Positions 63,769 to 64,000 of a stretch of DNA of 64,000 nt are shown piece by piece; within the stretch, counting starts at the first letter, position 1, and the number at the start of each line of letters is the position of its first letter. Both the position numbers and the translations under genes were made by a program. Source of the stretch: Zygnema circumcarinatum (taxonomy: Eukaryota > Streptophyta > Zygnematophyceae > Zygnematales > Zygnemataceae). The notes under the pieces are model-generated. The model was not told the DNA's origin and did no database searches. It was given only the letters and a program-made list of their open reading frames with translations. Location: NCBI GenBank assembly GCA_037447605.1, contig CM074816.1, forward strand, positions 753,171 through 817,170, read 5' to 3'.

Positions 63769-64000
63769 GGTTCAGCGTCTGCAGGCTTCCGCGAAACGAA
63801 AAACAGTGCGGGCGCCTCAGACGGCGTCCCTGCATTCCGACGCTGACCCCCGCGCCCTCCTCGCTCCGGCGACGCACAGCGCTGCCGCCGTCTCCCTCAC
63901 CGCCATTGCTGTCCTGCAACTCCGTGGCCACAGCGGTTGTCCGGGACTGAAGCAGGCAGGCAAGCAAGCAAGCAAGAAAGCAGACATGTAGGCAGGCAGG
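63769..64000. other. GBA2 upstream flank
   Basis: GC-rich leader and promoter sequence of the minus-strand GBA2 gene. The window ends in an AAGCAGGCAGG/CAAGCAAG simple repeat (63950-64000). No other feature is seen. Confidence 0.5.

Overview
The window is nuclear DNA from a green-lineage (streptophyte) eukaryote, either an alga close to land plants or an early plant. This is inferred from intron-rich genes (over 100 introns) and plant-type families: LRRNT_2/LRR, a hydroxyproline-rich Ser-Pro linker, LysM, PLAC8, an SMP/C2 synaptotagmin of plant type, a plant-like GBA2, telo-box and G-box/ABRE promoter motifs, and CCCTAA-type satellite. The species cannot be read from the sequence. A zygnematophycean alga is a reasonable guess, no more.

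The left 18 kb holds two tandem copies of an unusual secreted protease gene. The second copy appears nearly complete: signal peptide, ricin-B-type lectin, Pro-rich wall-type linker, LRRNT and about six LRRs, EGF, papain-type peptidase (C1A), two EGFs and four LysM-like repeats. The first copy enters the window inside an LRR exon. Coding exons from the LRRs onward have identical lengths in both copies, and the peptidase/EGF exons look homogenised by gene conversion. A short assembly gap falls in the LRRNT exon of the second copy.

From 19 to 31.5 kb lie a small LEA-like gene behind an array of ACGTGGC elements (+), an SMP/C2 synaptotagmin (-), a PLAC8 gene whose 5' end was not found (+) and a carboxymuconolactone-decarboxylase-family gene (-). 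The last shares a short G-box promoter with a divergent F-box/WD40 gene (31.8-36.6 kb, +). One intron of that gene contains a ~650 bp telomere-like array.

From 37 to 64 kb all main genes are on the minus strand: RAD51D (with a decayed PIF1/Helitron-type helicase fragment in an intron), EMC10, a GH5 cellulase-family protein and a long GBA2 (GH116 glucosylceramidase) gene. Upstream of RAD51D is a regular array of MSA-like (AACGG) motifs.

Exon models were built by eye from splice signals, phase and family homology. The models for LEA, SYT, CMD, F-box/WD40, RAD51D, EMC10 and GH5 each sum to a multiple of three with no internal stop. No tRNA, rRNA or CRISPR was seen. The genes do not form an obvious functional cluster beyond the tandem protease pair.
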